Below the pieces are notes generated by a model, which had not been told where the DNA came from, did no database searches, and saw nothing but the letters and a program-made list of their open reading frames with translations. A stretch of 64,000 nucleotides of DNA from assembly GCF_002846415.1 (NCBI RefSeq), contig NZ_PJMX01000001.1:7626001-7690000 (forward strand), given 5' to 3'. Position 1 is the stretch's first letter. Every line of letters begins with the position of its first letter. The DNA comes from Streptomyces sp. TLI_146. GTDB lineage: Bacteria > Actinomycetota > Actinomycetes > Streptomycetales > Streptomycetaceae. A program made the translations under genes and the position numbers. Positions 43,635-52,720 of the stretch are shown in pieces.

Positions 43635-45188
43635 ATGTACGCCCCTGTCTCCCGGCCCGCGGCCGACCTCACCGAGCGCCTGGATCCCCGGCGTTGGATC
43701 GTCCTGACGATCCTCTCCGGGAGCCTTCTGCTGATCGCGATGGACACCACCATCCTCAACGTGGCCTTTCCGTCGCTGGTGGCGGACCTCCAGCCTGGTT
43801 CGGTCCAACAGCTGTGGATCATCGACGTCTATGCCCTGGCCCTCTCCGGCCTGCTCGTCACCGCCGGTGGCCTCGGTGACCGCTGGGGGCGCAAGCGCCT
43901 GCTTCTGCTCGGCTTCGGGATCTTCGCGCTCGCGTCGCTGCTGGCCGTGTTCGCCACCGAGGCCTGGCACGTCATCGGCGCGCGGGCGCTGCTCGGCGTC
44001 GGCGGCGCCGCGATCATGCCGTCCACCCTGTCGATCCTGCGGGACGTCTTCACGGACGTGCGTGAGAGGGCGTTCGCGTACGCCGTGTGGGCCGCGGTCC
44101 TCGGTGGCGGTATGGCCCTCGGGCCGATCATCGGCGGTCTGCTCGTCCAGGACCACGGCTGGCAGTCGGCGTTCCTGGTCAACATCCCCGTCGCCGCGCT
44201 GGTGATCGGGTTCGGCCTGCGATTCCTGCCCGAGTCGCGCTCCGCGCGGAGCGGCAAGTGGGACTGGTGGGGTGTGGGGCAGTCGATCGTCGGCATGCTC
44301 GCCCTCGCGGGCGGGATCAAGCAGCTCGGCAAGAGCGGTGTCGACGACCCGATGCCGTGGATCCTGCTGGCCGTCGCGGCGGTCGCCCTGACCGTGTTCG
44401 TACGCCGTCAGCTCCGCCTGGAGGTTCCCCTCCTCCAGGTCCGGCTCTTCGCCAACCGGTCCTTCAGCCTGGCCGCCACCGCCATCTTCCTGGGCATGGT
44501 CGGCATGGGCGCGGTGCTCTTCCTGGTGACGCAGTGGTTCCAGTACGCGCAGGGGTATACGCCGCTGCAGGCCGGTCTGCGGCTGCTGCCCGCGCCGCTC
44601 GGCCTGATCGTCACCTCGATGACCACGCCCGCGCTGATGCAGCGCTTTCCCATCCGGCATGTGATGGGCGCCGGACTGGTCGCGATGGCGGCGGGGCTCG
44701 CACTGCCCTGGGTCGTCCAGCAGTTCGCGGAGGTGGGCTACCCGGCCTTCGCCGTCGCCCTCGCGGTGCTCGGCCTCGGCGTCGGCGTGGCCACCACGGT
44801 GGCGTCCGTGACGCTGATGGCCGCGGCGCCCACGGACGACGTCGGCGGCGCGGCGGCGATCGAGGAGACCTGCTACGAACTGGGCGCCGCCATGGGCGTG
44901 GCCATCCTCGGCAGCCTCGCCACCGTCCTCTACACGGCCAACCTCCCGTCGCTCGACCTGACCGGGCAGGCCGCCGACAAGGTGTGCGACTCCGTCGGCG
45001 AGGCGGCGCACGTGGCCGACGAGATAGGCGGCCCGGCCGGCAAGGCGCTGCTCGACACCGTCTCGCACGCCTACAGCACGGCCGTGACCCCGGCCTTCCT
45101 GGTCGGCGCGGGCCTCGCGCTCGCCGCCGCCGCGATGGTGTGGGCGTGGATACCGAGGGACCTGCGTCCGACGGAGAACGCGCACTGA
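43635..45188 (+). CDS. MFS drug-efflux transporter, EmrB/QacA (DHA2) type
   Basis: A 517-aa 14-TM exporter. Typical elements are LDPRRWIVLTILSGSLLLIAMDTTILNVAFP in TM1, motif A (GGLGDRWGRKRL), motif B and motif C (VLGGGMALGPIIGG). It is likely to pump cationic or hydrophobic drugs in exchange for protons. It follows a TetR regulator gene by 83 bases, the usual arrangement for an inducible resistance pump. Confidence 0.9.
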   Translation: MYAPVSRPAADLTERLDPRRWIVLTILSGSLLLIAMDTTILNVAFPSLVADLQPGSVQQLWIIDVYALALSGLLVTAGGLGDRWGRKRLLLLGFGIFALASLLAVFATEAWHVIGARALLGVGGAAIMPSTLSILRDVFTDVRERAFAYAVWAAVLGGGMALGPIIGGLLVQDHGWQSAFLVNIPVAALVIGFGLRFLPESRSARSGKWDWWGVGQSIVGMLALAGGIKQLGKSGVDDPMPWILLAVAAVALTVFVRRQLRLEVPLLQVRLFANRSFSLAATAIFLGMVGMGAVLFLVTQWFQYAQGYTPLQAGLRLLPAPLGLIVTSMTTPALMQRFPIRHVMGAGLVAMAAGLALPWVVQQFAEVGYPAFAVALAVLGLGVGVATTVASVTLMAAAPTDDVGGAAAIEETCYELGAAMGVAILGSLATVLYTANLPSLDLTGQAADKVCDSVGEAAHVADEIGGPAGKALLDTVSHAYSTAVTPAFLVGAGLALAAAAMVWAWIPRDLRPTENAH

Positions 45189-45267
45189 GGCGCACGAGCC
45201 CTGCCCGGCTCCCACCCCCTGCCCCGGCCCGGCTCCCGCTCCCGGCCCGCGGCGCCCCCCGGCCCGG

Positions 45268-46161
45268 TCAGTCGCCGAGGCCGGGCCGGAGGCCGTCCAG
45301 CTTGTCGGGGTTGACCTGGAAGCGCAGCTGGTGGATGCGCCCGTCCAGCAGGTCGAAGGTGAGCGCGCCCAGCGGGTGGCCGTCCACGCTGAAGAGCAGG
45401 CCCTGCTCGCCGTTGAGCGACGCGGTCCGGATCTCCAGGGGTTCGAGGTGGGGCTTGGCGAGGACGCCGACCATCCACCGCGCCACCTTGTCGGCGGTGT
45501 GCAGGGGACGACGGGCGGCGGTCACCTTGCCGCCGCCGTCCGACCAGGCGGTCACGTCGGGGGCGAGCAGTTCCATCACGGCGTTGAGGTCGCCGCCCTG
45601 GCAGGCGGCGATGAAACGCCGGGTGACCAGGGAGCGCTGCTCCGCGTCGGTGTCGTACCGGGGGCGGCGCGCCTGGACGTGCGCCCGTGCGCGGTGGGCG
45701 ATCTGACGGATCGTCGGTTCGGGGCGTTCGACGACCTCGGCAATCTCGGCGTGGCTGTAGCCGAAGACCTCGCGCAGCAGGAACACGGCCCGTTCGACGG
45801 GGCTGAGGGTTTCCAGGACGACCAGCATCGCCATGGAGACGGTGTCGGCCAACTCCGCCTCCTCGGCGATGTCGGGGGTGGTGAGCCAGGGTTCGGGCAG
45901 CCAGGGGCCGACGTACGCCTCGCGGGTGACGGCGGCCGAAGTGAGCCGGTTCAGCGCCAGGTTGGTGACCGTGCGCACCAGATACGCCTTGGGGTGCCGC
46001 ACCTCGCTCCGGTCGCTCTCGGACCACTTGAGCCAGGCGTCCTGGAGGATGTCCTCGGCGTCGCTGACGCTGCCGAGCATGCGGTAGGCGGTGGCGAACA
46101 GCAGCCGCCGGTGCTCGGTGAACGGGTCGGGGGCAGCGTCGTCGCCGGTCGTACTGATCAT
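45268..46161 (-). CDS. ECF41-group RNA polymerase sigma factor
   Basis: A 297-aa ECF sigma factor. Sigma2 (about 14-80, RMLGSVSDAEDILQDAWLKW) and sigma4 (about 110-165, EVFGYSHAEIAEVVE) are followed by a SnoaL/NTF2-like C-terminal domain. Three motifs define ECF41: WLPEP (87-91), DGGGK (208-212) and NPDKL (284-288). In characterised members, the fused domain controls activity in place of a separate anti-sigma factor. The neighbouring epimerase gene on the same strand is the usual type of ECF41 partner and likely target. The ATG at 46161 has no strong ribosome site and lies 13 bases past the epimerase stop. Confidence 0.9.
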   Translation of the reverse strand: MISTTGDDAAPDPFTEHRRLLFATAYRMLGSVSDAEDILQDAWLKWSESDRSEVRHPKAYLVRTVTNLALNRLTSAAVTREAYVGPWLPEPWLTTPDIAEEAELADTVSMAMLVVLETLSPVERAVFLLREVFGYSHAEIAEVVERPEPTIRQIAHRARAHVQARRPRYDTDAEQRSLVTRRFIAACQGGDLNAVMELLAPDVTAWSDGGGKVTAARRPLHTADKVARWMVGVLAKPHLEPLEIRTASLNGEQGLLFSVDGHPLGALTFDLLDGRIHQLRFQVNPDKLDGLRPGLGD

Positions 46162-46174
46162 GGCGGCCAGGCTG

Positions 46175-47088
46175 TCAGACGCCCAGGGAGCGGGCAAGCG
46201 AGCGCACGCCTTCCACGCTGTCGGCCTGGCCCGGCTTCCAGCCCAGCTCCTCCTTGGCCTTGCTGCTGTCCAGGCGCAGATTGGTCGCCATGACGGTGTG
46301 CGCGAGCGGGGCGGGCTTGAGCAGCCACAGCGGCACCCGCAGCGGAGCCGGTGCGCCGAACGCCTCGGCGACGCGCGGACATGGCTGCCGAAGCCGGTCG
46401 GCAGGTCGTCCGCGATGTTGTACGCCTGCGAGGGGCGGCCGTGCTCGACGGCGGCCGCGACCGCGCGGCCAGCGTCGTCCACGTTCACCCACGCCAGCTC
46501 CCGGCCGTGGTCGGCGACGACCGGCAGCCTGCGCTTGCGCAGCATGGTGAGGACCGTCGTGTCGGTGACGTCCTTGCCGTAGAAGAGGCCGAAGCGCAGG
46601 CTCACCGCGTCGATCCCGTCGGCGGTGAAGGCCAGTTCCTCCTTGGCGCGCATCGCGCCGACGTGCTGCTCCAGCCAGGGGTTGGTCCCGGCCGGGCCGA
46701 ACGGTGTGCCGTCCTCGGTGAGCGGCCGGTCGCCGTGGTCGCCGTATCCGTAGCCGAACATCATGTTCTCCAGGACGATCCGGCGGGCGCCGGTGGCGCG
46801 GGCGGCGGCCAGCAGGTTGGCCGTGCCCCGCACCCGCAGGGCGTTGGTGCCCGCCATCTCCTGGTGGCGGATCAGGGACGTGCCCTGGAGGGCGGTGGCC
46901 GCATGGATGACGACGTCGAACGCCATCCCGTCGACCGCGCGCAGCACCGCGTCCCCGTCCAGCAGGTCCGCCCGTACGGCGTTGGACGCGCCGCGCCCGA
47001 GTCCGGCCACCTCGTGTCCCGCGGCCGTCAGCTCCCGCACGGCCCGCCGCCCCAGCACCCCGCTCGCCCCTGCCAGCAGAATCCTCAT
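46175..47088 (-). pseudogene. NAD-dependent epimerase/dehydratase, frameshifted
   Basis: The reading frame starts at an ATG with GAGG upstream and encodes an extended SDR (GASGVLGRRAV Rossmann motif at residues 7-17, IHAAT, YGYGDHG). Near 46372 the family-like protein jumps to the +1-shifted frame: before it ends YNIADDLPTGFGS, after it continues VAEAFGAPAPLRVPLWLLKP to the stop at 46175. One base appears to be missing in a CGCGCG run. The locus is otherwise well kept, so either a recent mutation or a sequencing error is possible. It directly precedes an ECF41 sigma gene. Confidence 0.8.
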
Positions 47089-47133
47089 CGCGCTTGCCTC
47101 CGTCTCGCGTCTCCGCTGTGGTGACGTCCATGG

Positions 47134-47160
47134 GACAGCCGGGGGAGCGTGGCCGTGACA
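47134..47160 (-). promoter_or_regulatory. Candidate ECF41-type promoter before the epimerase
   Basis: On the minus strand TGTCACG (47154-47160) and TGTC (47134-47137) are 16 bases apart. This is close to the reported ECF41 promoter pattern TGTCACA and CGTC, with one mismatch in each. It lies about 45 bases upstream of the epimerase start. Confidence 0.4.
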
Positions 47161-47174
47161 GCCCTGAATGTGAC

Positions 47175-47999
47175 CTACATCATACCTTTCAGGTGGTCGA
47201 TGCCGATCTTGTCGGTGGTGTCCGGATCGCCGCCGAGCCGGTGGACGAGGACCCAGGCGCCGTCCGGCAGGGCGCCGGCGAAGACGGAGGCGTCCTTGGT
47301 GGCCCCGTTGTGCCAGATCAGGCGCCCGGCCCGCTGCCAGGACGGGGCGGGCTCGCCCAGCCGGTGTTCGACGAGCAGCGAGGTGACCAGCCGGGAGGCC
47401 GCGACCGGGGTGGCCCACAGGCCCCCGGCCGGGAGGATCGCACCGGTCATCGTCCACGGTCTGACGGGACGGCCGAAGACTCCGCGCGCGACCAGGCGCC
47501 GCCGCGGCGCCGGGGCGGAGGTGACGTCGGTGATGTCGAGCGGGCTCAGGACGTACTCGTCGAGCAGCTGCTCGTACGGGGCGCCGCCCGCGGCCGCCAG
47601 TGCCGAACCCAGTACCGCGTAGCCGAAGTTGGAGTACTCCTCGTCCTTTCCCGGCGGCGCGGTGGTCAGGGTGTCGAGGCGCCGGACGAGCGCGTCGAGC
47701 GCTTCGGCGTCGAACGGGGCGTACGGATCACGGCGGTTGAGGCCCGGAGGCAGCCGGGGCAGGCCGGAGGTGTGGGTGGCCAGGTGCCGCAGGGTGATGC
47801 CGGTGCCCGCCGGTACGGGCAGGAACCGCTCCAGGGGATCGTCGGGATCGAGCGCGCCGGCGACGGCGAGGCGGACCAGCAGCGTGCCGGTCAGGGGTTT
47901 CGTCAACGAACCGATCTGGACGAACAGTTCGGGGTCATGGCCGTGCTCCACCCGCGGCGGGGCGGAGCTGCTGAGGACGCAGAGGGGTACGGGGCGCAC
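47175..47999 (-). CDS. Serine beta-lactamase / DD-peptidase-like protein
   Basis: A protein of about 274 aa from the class C beta-lactamase (DD-peptidase or esterase) family. The SxxK motif is SLTK (Ser31), the second motif is YSN (Tyr122), and the third is an HNG-like segment near the C-terminus. No signal peptide is visible from the chosen GTG at 47999; an earlier GTG at 48077 is open but encodes an unnatural leader. A cytoplasmic esterase or an incompletely recognised start are both possible. It precedes the epimerase by about 85 bases on the same strand. Confidence 0.75.
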   Translation of the reverse strand: MRPVPLCVLSSSAPPRVEHGHDPELFVQIGSLTKPLTGTLLVRLAVAGALDPDDPLERFLPVPAGTGITLRHLATHTSGLPRLPPGLNRRDPYAPFDAEALDALVRRLDTLTTAPPGKDEEYSNFGYAVLGSALAAAGGAPYEQLLDEYVLSPLDITDVTSAPAPRRRLVARGVFGRPVRPWTMTGAILPAGGLWATPVAASRLVTSLLVEHRLGEPAPSWQRAGRLIWHNGATKDASVFAGALPDGAWVLVHRLGGDPDTTDKIGIDHLKGMM

Positions 48000-48086
48000 C
48001 CTTCCATGATCACCGATGCGGGTGAGCGGGTGCGCCGCGGGCCCGCCCCGACGGAGGGGAGCGGGCCCGCGCACCACTGCCCGGCG

Positions 48087-49187
48087 TCAGCCGCGGGGCA
48101 GCGTCAGGCTCTGGACCTGGGGAAGCGCGGTCCAGTCGTTGGAGGCGATGGTCGCGTGGGACTTCGCGAGCAGGGCGATACGGGCCTGGGCGTCGGCCGG
48201 AGGCGGGTTCTTGCTGTCCAGGGTAGGTGCGACGCTGTGGGCGTCGGTCATCACCAGCAGATAGTGGCGGGCGTCGTACCAGGCGGTGTCGATGGTGCCG
48301 TTGAGATACGTGGCGGCGTCACCGTCGAACAGGACGAACCACGGGCGCAGCGAGGCGTCCGCGTAGCGGGTGCGGGGGTCGCCCGGCTGAGCCCCGTGGA
48401 CCGTGGGGAAGATCTGGGCCTGGGCGGTGCGCCCGGCGGTGTGCAGATCGCGGAGGTATGTCGCGTACTCCTTGTCCGTCCACAGGGTGTCGGTCGGATT
48501 GCCCTCCTCGACCGTGCCCGGGATGATCTCCAGGATCACCTTTCCGGCGAGCTGCGCGCGCGTCGGCCAGTTCCCGGCCGTGGCCGCCTCGTCGAGCGTG
48601 GCGTACTGGCCGCCGCCCGGCTTGGCCAGCAGATCGGCCGGGCGGAAGACGGCCGACCCGAGGTGGGCGCTGATCGCCTGGTCCAACTGGGCCGGGCCGA
48701 GGCCGAAGCGGGACTGGAACCCCGCCTTCATCTCCAGCTTGATCATGAGCGGCCCGTGCCCGGGGTGGGCCGCGAGCCAGACCCGTACGTCGTCCAGGCA
48801 GCTCTCCAGGTTCTTGTTGGCGCTGCCGGAGTAGAGCTGTGCGGGCGTGCTCGCGTTGACGCAGTTGTTGCTGTTGCCCAGGGGGTTGGAGTGACTGACC
48901 TTCCACTCCTTGGTGATGAAGTCGTCCCATACATCGAGCTCGATCATGGAGGTGCCGGTGTCGAGCGCCTGTGCCAGATACGGGAAGGCGGCCGGGTCGT
49001 AGGTGTTGTGCAGGCCCGACGAGGTGGCGCCGGACAGCGGCAGGTCCTCGGACCCGGCGGCGGAGGCGGCGCCGGTGCCGCCGCCCGCGCCGACGAGCGC
49101 CAGGCCGACGGCGACGGCGCCGGCCAGCGCGGTGCGCAGGCGGGGAACGCGGCGTCTGGGCAACGGTTCTGACAGCGGCTCTGACAT
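48087..49187 (-). CDS. Secreted phosphatidylinositol-specific phospholipase C
   Basis: A 366-aa secreted PI-PLC domain protein. After a Sec signal (about 1-44), the TIM-barrel motifs carry the two catalytic histidines, His60 (GLHNTYD) and His99 (VSHSNP). The ELD (83-85) acid residues next to the first are typical of the calcium-dependent actinobacterial form. It should cleave PI headgroups outside the cell. GGAGG lies 5 bases before the ATG at 49187. It is the first of a run of secreted proteins. Confidence 0.85.
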   Translation of the reverse strand: MSEPLSEPLPRRRVPRLRTALAGAVAVGLALVGAGGGTGAASAAGSEDLPLSGATSSGLHNTYDPAAFPYLAQALDTGTSMIELDVWDDFITKEWKVSHSNPLGNSNNCVNASTPAQLYSGSANKNLESCLDDVRVWLAAHPGHGPLMIKLEMKAGFQSRFGLGPAQLDQAISAHLGSAVFRPADLLAKPGGGQYATLDEAATAGNWPTRAQLAGKVILEIIPGTVEEGNPTDTLWTDKEYATYLRDLHTAGRTAQAQIFPTVHGAQPGDPRTRYADASLRPWFVLFDGDAATYLNGTIDTAWYDARHYLLVMTDAHSVAPTLDSKNPPPADAQARIALLAKSHATIASNDWTALPQVQSLTLPRG

Positions 49188-49543
49188 GGGGACCTCCTGT
49201 GGGGGGACGACTCTCGTCGGACGGTGACAGCAGAGTGTGAATCGACGAAGTCATGACAAGCAACAGAAGCTGCATTCCGGGGGTCTCCGTGTCTCCGTGT
49301 CTGCGCAGAAACGAGCGTCAGCGGAAGGGGATTGGGCGAAGCCCCCGCTGCCCGTCGGCTCCTCGCCCCTTTTCGGCCGTTCCGGCCGCCACGGTTGTTT
49401 CCCGTGACCGGATTACGCTCTGGCCGCCCCGTGATCCGCACAGCAGGATGCTGCGGACGGTGGGCCGGGGCAGTGCCGTGACCATCGGCCCCAAGGCGCC
49501 CCATGACACCGCACGTCCCTCAACCGGCTGGGAGGCCGAGGCA
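49188..49543. other. Divergent intergenic region, PI-PLC / neocarzinostatin-like gene
   Basis: About 355 bases with no gene and no RNA structure I can defend. It should hold both promoters. No clear -35/-10 pair or palindrome stands out. Confidence 0.5.
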
Positions 49544-50386
49544 ATGACCCGTACGGCATTCCGCACCGCATCACGCTCCAGACGCGGACGCGCGCTCCTC
49601 GGCGTGGCCACGGCCTGTGCCGCCTTCGCGCTCGCCCTTGTCGGCGCGCAACCCGGCTCGGCCGCCTCCGCGTCCGCTTCCGACGGGCCCACCCTCAAGG
49701 TCGACCGGAGCACCGGCATCCGCGACGGCGACATCGTCAGCTTCCGGATCACCGGTGGGCCACCCAAGGAGTACGTCTGGGTCGAGCAGTGCGTGGCGGC
49801 CTCCGGCGGGGGAACGGCCTGCGACGAGAACACCGCGCGCCAGTTCCGCGTCTACCCCGACGGCACCTACCAGGCCTCGCCCAAGAAGCTCTACACGCGC
49901 CTGGCCACCCCCGCGGGCCCGGCCGACTGCCGGACCGCCACCGCCGCGAACCGGTGCCTGCTGGCGCTCACCGACAACGCGGGCACCGTGCTCACCACCG
50001 TGCCCCTGCGCTTCCTGCCGCTCGCCCCGCTCGAAGCGCCGCCGACCCTGCGCGCCACGCCGAACAGCGAGTTGACGGACGGGCAGACTGTCCACCTCGG
50101 TGGGCAGCGGTACGAGCCGCAGTACCACATCCCGATCCTGGAGTGCCTGGCCGGAGCGACCGACACGTTCGCCTGCCGCCCGGGCGGCCGCCCGCCCGCC
50201 ACCACCGACCAGGGCCGGATCGACCAGGACACCACCCTCTCGGCCGCCTTCACGACGATCGACGGGCGCGCGGTCGACTGCCGCGAGGCCACCTGCGAGC
50301 TGGTCGCGTTCGCCTCCCGCTACCACGGCCCATTGACGGTCCGCACCCCGATCAGCTTCGTTCCGGTGCCGTCCGCGGCGCACTGA
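49544..50386 (+). CDS. Secreted two-domain neocarzinostatin-fold protein
   Basis: A 280-aa exported protein. A signal (about 1-45, ending ASASA) is followed by two immunoglobulin-like domains of the neocarzinostatin/macromomycin apoprotein type: about 48-160 and 165-278, each starting PTL and including paired cysteines. Known single-domain relatives bind enediyne chromophores, but no enediyne synthase genes are in this window, so a carrier role is not supported here. GGAGG lies 8 bases before the ATG at 49544. Confidence 0.75.
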   Translation: MTRTAFRTASRSRRGRALLGVATACAAFALALVGAQPGSAASASASDGPTLKVDRSTGIRDGDIVSFRITGGPPKEYVWVEQCVAASGGGTACDENTARQFRVYPDGTYQASPKKLYTRLATPAGPADCRTATAANRCLLALTDNAGTVLTTVPLRFLPLAPLEAPPTLRATPNSELTDGQTVHLGGQRYEPQYHIPILECLAGATDTFACRPGGRPPATTDQGRIDQDTTLSAAFTTIDGRAVDCREATCELVAFASRYHGPLTVRTPISFVPVPSAAH

Positions 50387-50402
50387 CGCCTCCGCACGCG
50401 AC

Positions 50403-50428
50403 GGGCCGGACACGTACGTGTCCGGCCC
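50403..50428. terminator. Perfect palindromic terminator between convergent genes
   Basis: GGGCCGGACACG and CGTGTCCGGCCC form a perfect 12-bp stem around TA. It lies 16 bases past one stop and 21 bases past the other, so it should work for both transcripts. Confidence 0.8.
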
Positions 50429-50449
50429 GCCAGGAGGTACGGGTGGGCG

Positions 50450-51778
50450 TCAGCCGTTGATCGAGAAGACGACCCGTATACCGGTGGTGGAGTTGATGCG
50501 CTCGTTGATGCCCCAGATCCGTCCCGTGTCCGGCGAGTAGCCGAGGTTCTGGGTGAGGACCGGGGAGGTGGTGTACACGTGCGGGGCGTCGTCGGGCAGG
50601 GCCCGGTGGATGCACGAGTAGTCGATGGCGTCGCCGGAGCCGCCGCCGGTGCCGGTGGGGCAGGTGCCGCTCATGTACCAGTACTGGCCGTTGGTCGCGG
50701 CGCCCTGCATCGCCCAGACCGGGGACGAGTAGCCGACGGTGGCGTGGCTGACGCCGTGGCCGGAGGGGTCGGTGGTGGCGGGGAGCGCGGTGAGGTAGTT
50801 CAGGGGCCAGCGCACGACGCGGCCGCCCGCGCCGCCGGGCTTGTACTCGGCGGAGACCAGGCCGTCCTGGCCGGTGCGGTCCAGGCTCAGCGAGTTCAGG
50901 CAGGGCGTGGTGCCGGTGGCCACCACGCAGGCGGTGTTGTCGTCGGCGGTGGTGCGGTAGCGGCCGATCATCGGCAGCGCGTAGGTGCTCCAGCGTGCCG
51001 AGGACGTCGTGCCGCTGATGCCGACCGACTCCTGGCTGGAGTTGACCTTCCAGATGTGCTGGAGGTCGTACACCTGGAGCCAGCGGCCGTTGGCGACGAA
51101 GACCTTGTTGCCGTACCAGACCACGCCGTCGGCGTGGGTGCCCTGGACGGCCCGGAAGTTCCCGTCGCCGCCTGCCTGGGTGCCGGTCGGCTCGACGAGC
51201 AGCAGATGGTTGTACGTGATCTTGCCGTTGTCGGCGTTGACCAGGCTGACGCGGGCGAACTCGTTCGCCACCGGGTTCGCCCCGCCCAGGCCCCGGCTGA
51301 AGTGCCAGGAGGCCAGGAACGCCTTGTGGCCGTCCACCAGGCCGCCCGGCTGGGCGTCGTACGAGCCGGTCAGGCCCTGCGGTGTCCAGCCGCCCGCGTC
51401 GGTGTACGAGTTGGACGTGTCGTCCGCCTTGTCCCAGCAGAAGCCCGAGGGGCTGAGACTCGACGCCAGGCCGGTGGTGTGGCACAGCCCGTTGATGCCG
51501 GTGCGGCCGCCCGAGGTGAGCACGCTCGTGGCGTTCACCTGGGCGACCGCACCCTTGGCCTCCACCGCCTTGATCGCCTCGTCGTAGACGTCGAAGGTGT
51601 TCTGGCGCTGCCCGCCGAAGTCCGCGACCGGGTCGAGGGCGAACTGGCCGACGACGGCGCTGTCGATCGAGCCGAACGGCGTGGCCGCCTGGGCGGGCCC
51701 GGCCGTCACCAGGGTTGCGGCGACGGCGGCGAACCCGGCGGCCAGGGCGGTGAGCCCCGTTTTCCATGATCTTGTCAT
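50450..51778 (-). CDS. Secreted propeller-like protein
   Basis: A 442-aa exported protein with a Sec signal (about 1-32, AQA|AT). The mature part is rich in Gly, Trp, Tyr and Asn with repeated strand-forming stretches, suggesting a beta-propeller or similar lectin-like fold. Four cysteines could form disulphides. It is annotated in relatives only as a secreted protein; I cannot name the activity. The start has GTG/ATG-type options; the ATG at 51778 follows a positively charged leader. Confidence 0.65.
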   Translation of the reverse strand: MTRSWKTGLTALAAGFAAVAATLVTAGPAQAATPFGSIDSAVVGQFALDPVADFGGQRQNTFDVYDEAIKAVEAKGAVAQVNATSVLTSGGRTGINGLCHTTGLASSLSPSGFCWDKADDTSNSYTDAGGWTPQGLTGSYDAQPGGLVDGHKAFLASWHFSRGLGGANPVANEFARVSLVNADNGKITYNHLLLVEPTGTQAGGDGNFRAVQGTHADGVVWYGNKVFVANGRWLQVYDLQHIWKVNSSQESVGISGTTSSARWSTYALPMIGRYRTTADDNTACVVATGTTPCLNSLSLDRTGQDGLVSAEYKPGGAGGRVVRWPLNYLTALPATTDPSGHGVSHATVGYSSPVWAMQGAATNGQYWYMSGTCPTGTGGGSGDAIDYSCIHRALPDDAPHVYTTSPVLTQNLGYSPDTGRIWGINERINSTTGIRVVFSING

Positions 51779-51796
51779 GGGCAGGAAGGGTATGCC

Positions 51797-52579
51797 TCAG
51801 AGTGGCGGGCGCACATCCCGGGCCGGGGACGTGAAGTGATATATGGGGCCTTGTTCCGCGTGCGGGAAGGTCAGCAGGGTGATTTCCACCGTGCGGTGGT
51901 GCTGGTCGCGCACCTCGCGGTGGATCTCCAGCTGCGGGACGCCGTCGGAGCGGTCGTCGCCGGGGGCCATGGTGAGCTGCTCGTTGTGCTCCAGGCTGAG
52001 CCCCGCGTCCGCCGCCCATGCGTAGAGGCGGCGCAGATCGCTGTGGGTGTGGTGGGACAGCGTCCGCTCGTAGCGGGCAAGCAGCGGGATCTGGGCGATG
52101 AGGCTGGGGGAGAGGTAGCTGACCGCGTGCTGGATCACCCTGTCGCCGGCCGAGGCCGTGTAGTAGTGGACGAGGGTGCGGGCGCCGGACCGCAGGCCCA
52201 GCCTGCTCGCGTACGTCGCCGGGGCGGCCTCCCAGACGAGCCGGGTGGCGGCGGCGATGCCCGCCCGGGGGCTGAGTGCGCCCAGCGGGAACTGCGCCTC
52301 CGGAGGCGCCTGGAGCAGCCGTGCGTGCGCCTCGCCGGGGCGGTCGCCGCGGACGAAGGAGCCGCGCTTCTCGGTGCTGATGAGCCCCTCCTGCCGCAGG
52401 ACGTCCAGGGCCTGGCGGATCGTCTGGCGGTTGCTGCGGTAGTGCTCGGCGAGCATCCGCTCGGCGGGCAGTCGGTGTCCGGGGGCCGAAGTGCCGGACT
52501 CGATCGTGGACTTGAGGTCGTGGGCGATCTCCAGGTACCGGGGAACGGGGGGCAGGGAATGACCATGTGTGCCGGGCAT
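51797..52579 (-). CDS. GntR/HutC-type transcriptional regulator with UTRA domain
   Basis: A 260-aa GntR regulator. The winged helix (about 10-78, HRLPAERMLAEHYRSNRQTIRQALDVLRQEG) is followed by a UTRA ligand-binding domain like that of HutC, NagR and DasR. GGGAG lies 4 bases before the ATG at 52579. A perfect GGTCTAGACC palindrome lies 65 bases upstream, matching the family's known operator pattern. UTRA proteins sense small sugars (often phosphorylated) or histidine derivatives; the secreted neighbours suggest a sugar. Confidence 0.85.
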   Translation of the reverse strand: MPGTHGHSLPPVPRYLEIAHDLKSTIESGTSAPGHRLPAERMLAEHYRSNRQTIRQALDVLRQEGLISTEKRGSFVRGDRPGEAHARLLQAPPEAQFPLGALSPRAGIAAATRLVWEAAPATYASRLGLRSGARTLVHYYTASAGDRVIQHAVSYLSPSLIAQIPLLARYERTLSHHTHSDLRRLYAWAADAGLSLEHNEQLTMAPGDDRSDGVPQLEIHREVRDQHHRTVEITLLTFPHAEQGPIYHFTSPARDVRPPL

Positions 52580-52643
52580 GTGTCTCCCTAGAGTGATCAC
52601 TGCGGGTGTCTGGGCGGTTCTGTGGAGCGACTGCCTTTGTATC

Positions 52644-52659
52644 ATTGGTCTAGACCGCC
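52644..52659. promoter_or_regulatory. DasR-type box upstream of the GntR gene
   Basis: ATTGGTCTAGACCGCC contains the complete core TGGTCTAGACC of the DasR-responsive element, consensus A(C/G)TGGTCTAGACCA(C/G)T. It could serve DasR itself or the local UTRA regulator as an autoregulatory operator. Confidence 0.65.
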
Positions 52660-52720
52660 AAAGCGATCCGGAGCCTGTTCCTTGGCGAGATTGCAACACG
52701 CGGGCAAGGGGGCGCGCGGG

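Noticed and set aside
49544..50386. Evidence of an enediyne biosynthetic cluster
   Set aside because: Only an apoprotein-like fold is present. No polyketide synthase or tailoring genes occur in the window.
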